In this document: positions 63,429-64,000 of the stretch, piece after piece
How positions within the stretch are numbered: the stretch's first letter is position 1
How the letters are laid out: each line of letters starts with the position of its first letter
From: Eriocheir sinensis
Lineage: Eukaryota > Arthropoda > Malacostraca > Decapoda > Varunidae
Direction: 5' to 3'
DNA: 64,000 nt
Assembly: GCF_024679095.1 (NCBI RefSeq)
Contig: NW_026111823.1
Location: 188,501-252,500 of the forward strand
Position numbers and translations under genes: made by a program
The notes under the pieces: generated by a model
What the model was told of the DNA's origin: nothing
The model's input: only the letters and a program-made list of their open reading frames with translations
Databases searched by the model: none

Positions 63429-64000
63429 ACCAGTCTTTGCTTTCTAAACTGCAGTCTTTCGGATTCCAGCCCTCTCTCTGTTCCTTTATCTCCAGTTTCC
63501 TTTCCGGCCGTTCTATCTCTGCGGTGGTAGACGGTCACTGCTCTTCCCCTAAACCTATCAACAGTGGCGTTCCACAGGGCTCTGTCCTATCACCCACTCT
63601 CTTCCTGTTATTCATCAATGATCTTCTTTCCATAACAAACTGTCCTGTCCACTCGTACGCCGACGACTCCACTCTGCATTATTCAACTTCTTTCAATAGA
63701 AGACCATCACAACAGGAAGTAAACGACTCCAGACTGGAGGCTGCAGAACGCTTAACCTCAGACCTTGCTATCATTTCCGATTGGGGCAGAAGGAACCTTG
63801 TGTCCTTCAATGCCTCAAAAACTCAATTTCTCCACCTATCAACTCGACACAATCTTCCAAACACCTATCCCCTATTCTTCGACAACACTCAGCTGTCACC
63901 TTCTTTAACACTAAACATCCTCGGTCTATCCTTAACTCAAAATCTCATCTGGAAACTTCATATCTCCCCTCTCGCTAAATCAGCTTCCACGAGGTTGGGT
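63429..64000 (+). mobile_element. family B copy 3, downstream part, runs off the window
   Basis: Resumes at ACCAGTCTTTGCTTTCTAAA with [63 protein letters not shown] at 63,656-63,667, and LGLSLTQNLIWKLHISPLAK. Only a minor frame slip is seen near 63,500 and 63,800. The 3' end lies beyond 64,000. Confidence 0.92.

Overview
The window looks like repeat-dominated nuclear DNA of an arthropod, most likely a decapod crustacean (crab or shrimp). Three things point there: a (CCTAA)n/(TTAGG)n arthropod-type telomeric motif, an extreme density of long AG/AC/AT/CCT microsatellites, and many broken non-LTR retrotransposons whose ORFs are peppered with frameshifts. There is no sign of bacterial or viral gene organisation. 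The species call is inference. No conventional multi-domain host gene is recognisable. What can be supported is mobile DNA, tandem repeats and a few candidate host exons defined by splice sites.

Layout. 1-1.5 kb is a pyrimidine-rich tract. 1.9-5.1 kb holds a minus-strand non-LTR element (family B, copy 1). 5.1-7.8 kb is purine-rich DNA with a 71-bp minisatellite and a 265-bp (AG)n. 7.8-10.8 kb is a nearly full-length minus-strand CR1-like element (C). 11-17 kb is mostly non-coding, with microsatellites, a 120-bp repeat and polypyrimidine DNA. 17.2-19.7 kb holds a promoter-like CRE/CCAAT/E-box cluster, a candidate first coding exon, a 659-bp foldback structure, and a tRNA-derived SINE split by a CR1 fragment (E). 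20.8-23.1 kb is a degenerate ~162-bp satellite containing (AC)n. 24.1-24.9 kb is a CR1 family A 3' fragment. 27.0-28.3 kb is a distinct RT element (G). 28.4-30.6 kb is purine-rich.

The best-resolved structure is 31,520-38,415: a hAT transposon with a BED-finger transposase, matching TIRs and a perfect 8-bp target duplication. Its transposase gene is split by a 4.4-kb CR1 element (family A) that carries an SGNH-esterase ORF1 and an endonuclease/RT ORF2. Immediately downstream (38,736-39,349) lies a 598-bp foldback element with ~190-bp inverted arms, a perfect 8-bp target duplication and a 180-bp telomere-like core. It is the most unusual object in the window.

40-44 kb contains two candidate small exons and a cluster of three unrelated tandem repeats. 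44.8-47.9 kb is the best-preserved copy of family B. 50-54 kb holds satellite repeats and SINE pieces. 54.4-56.0 kb has two minus-strand candidate exons with compatible phase, and their intron contains nested retrotransposon fragments. 57-58.7 kb is a ~500-bp (TC)n that truncates a CR1 fragment (F). 59.2-64 kb is family B copy 3, interrupted by a second esterase-bearing CR1 element (D) that replaced 138 bp of its target.

The window therefore records several generations of nested insertion: CR1 in hAT, CR1 in B, CR1 in SINE, and CR1 in a B fragment inside a candidate intron. Each RT element would have moved by target-primed reverse transcription using its endonuclease and RT. All copies here look dead because of frameshifts, stops or truncation.
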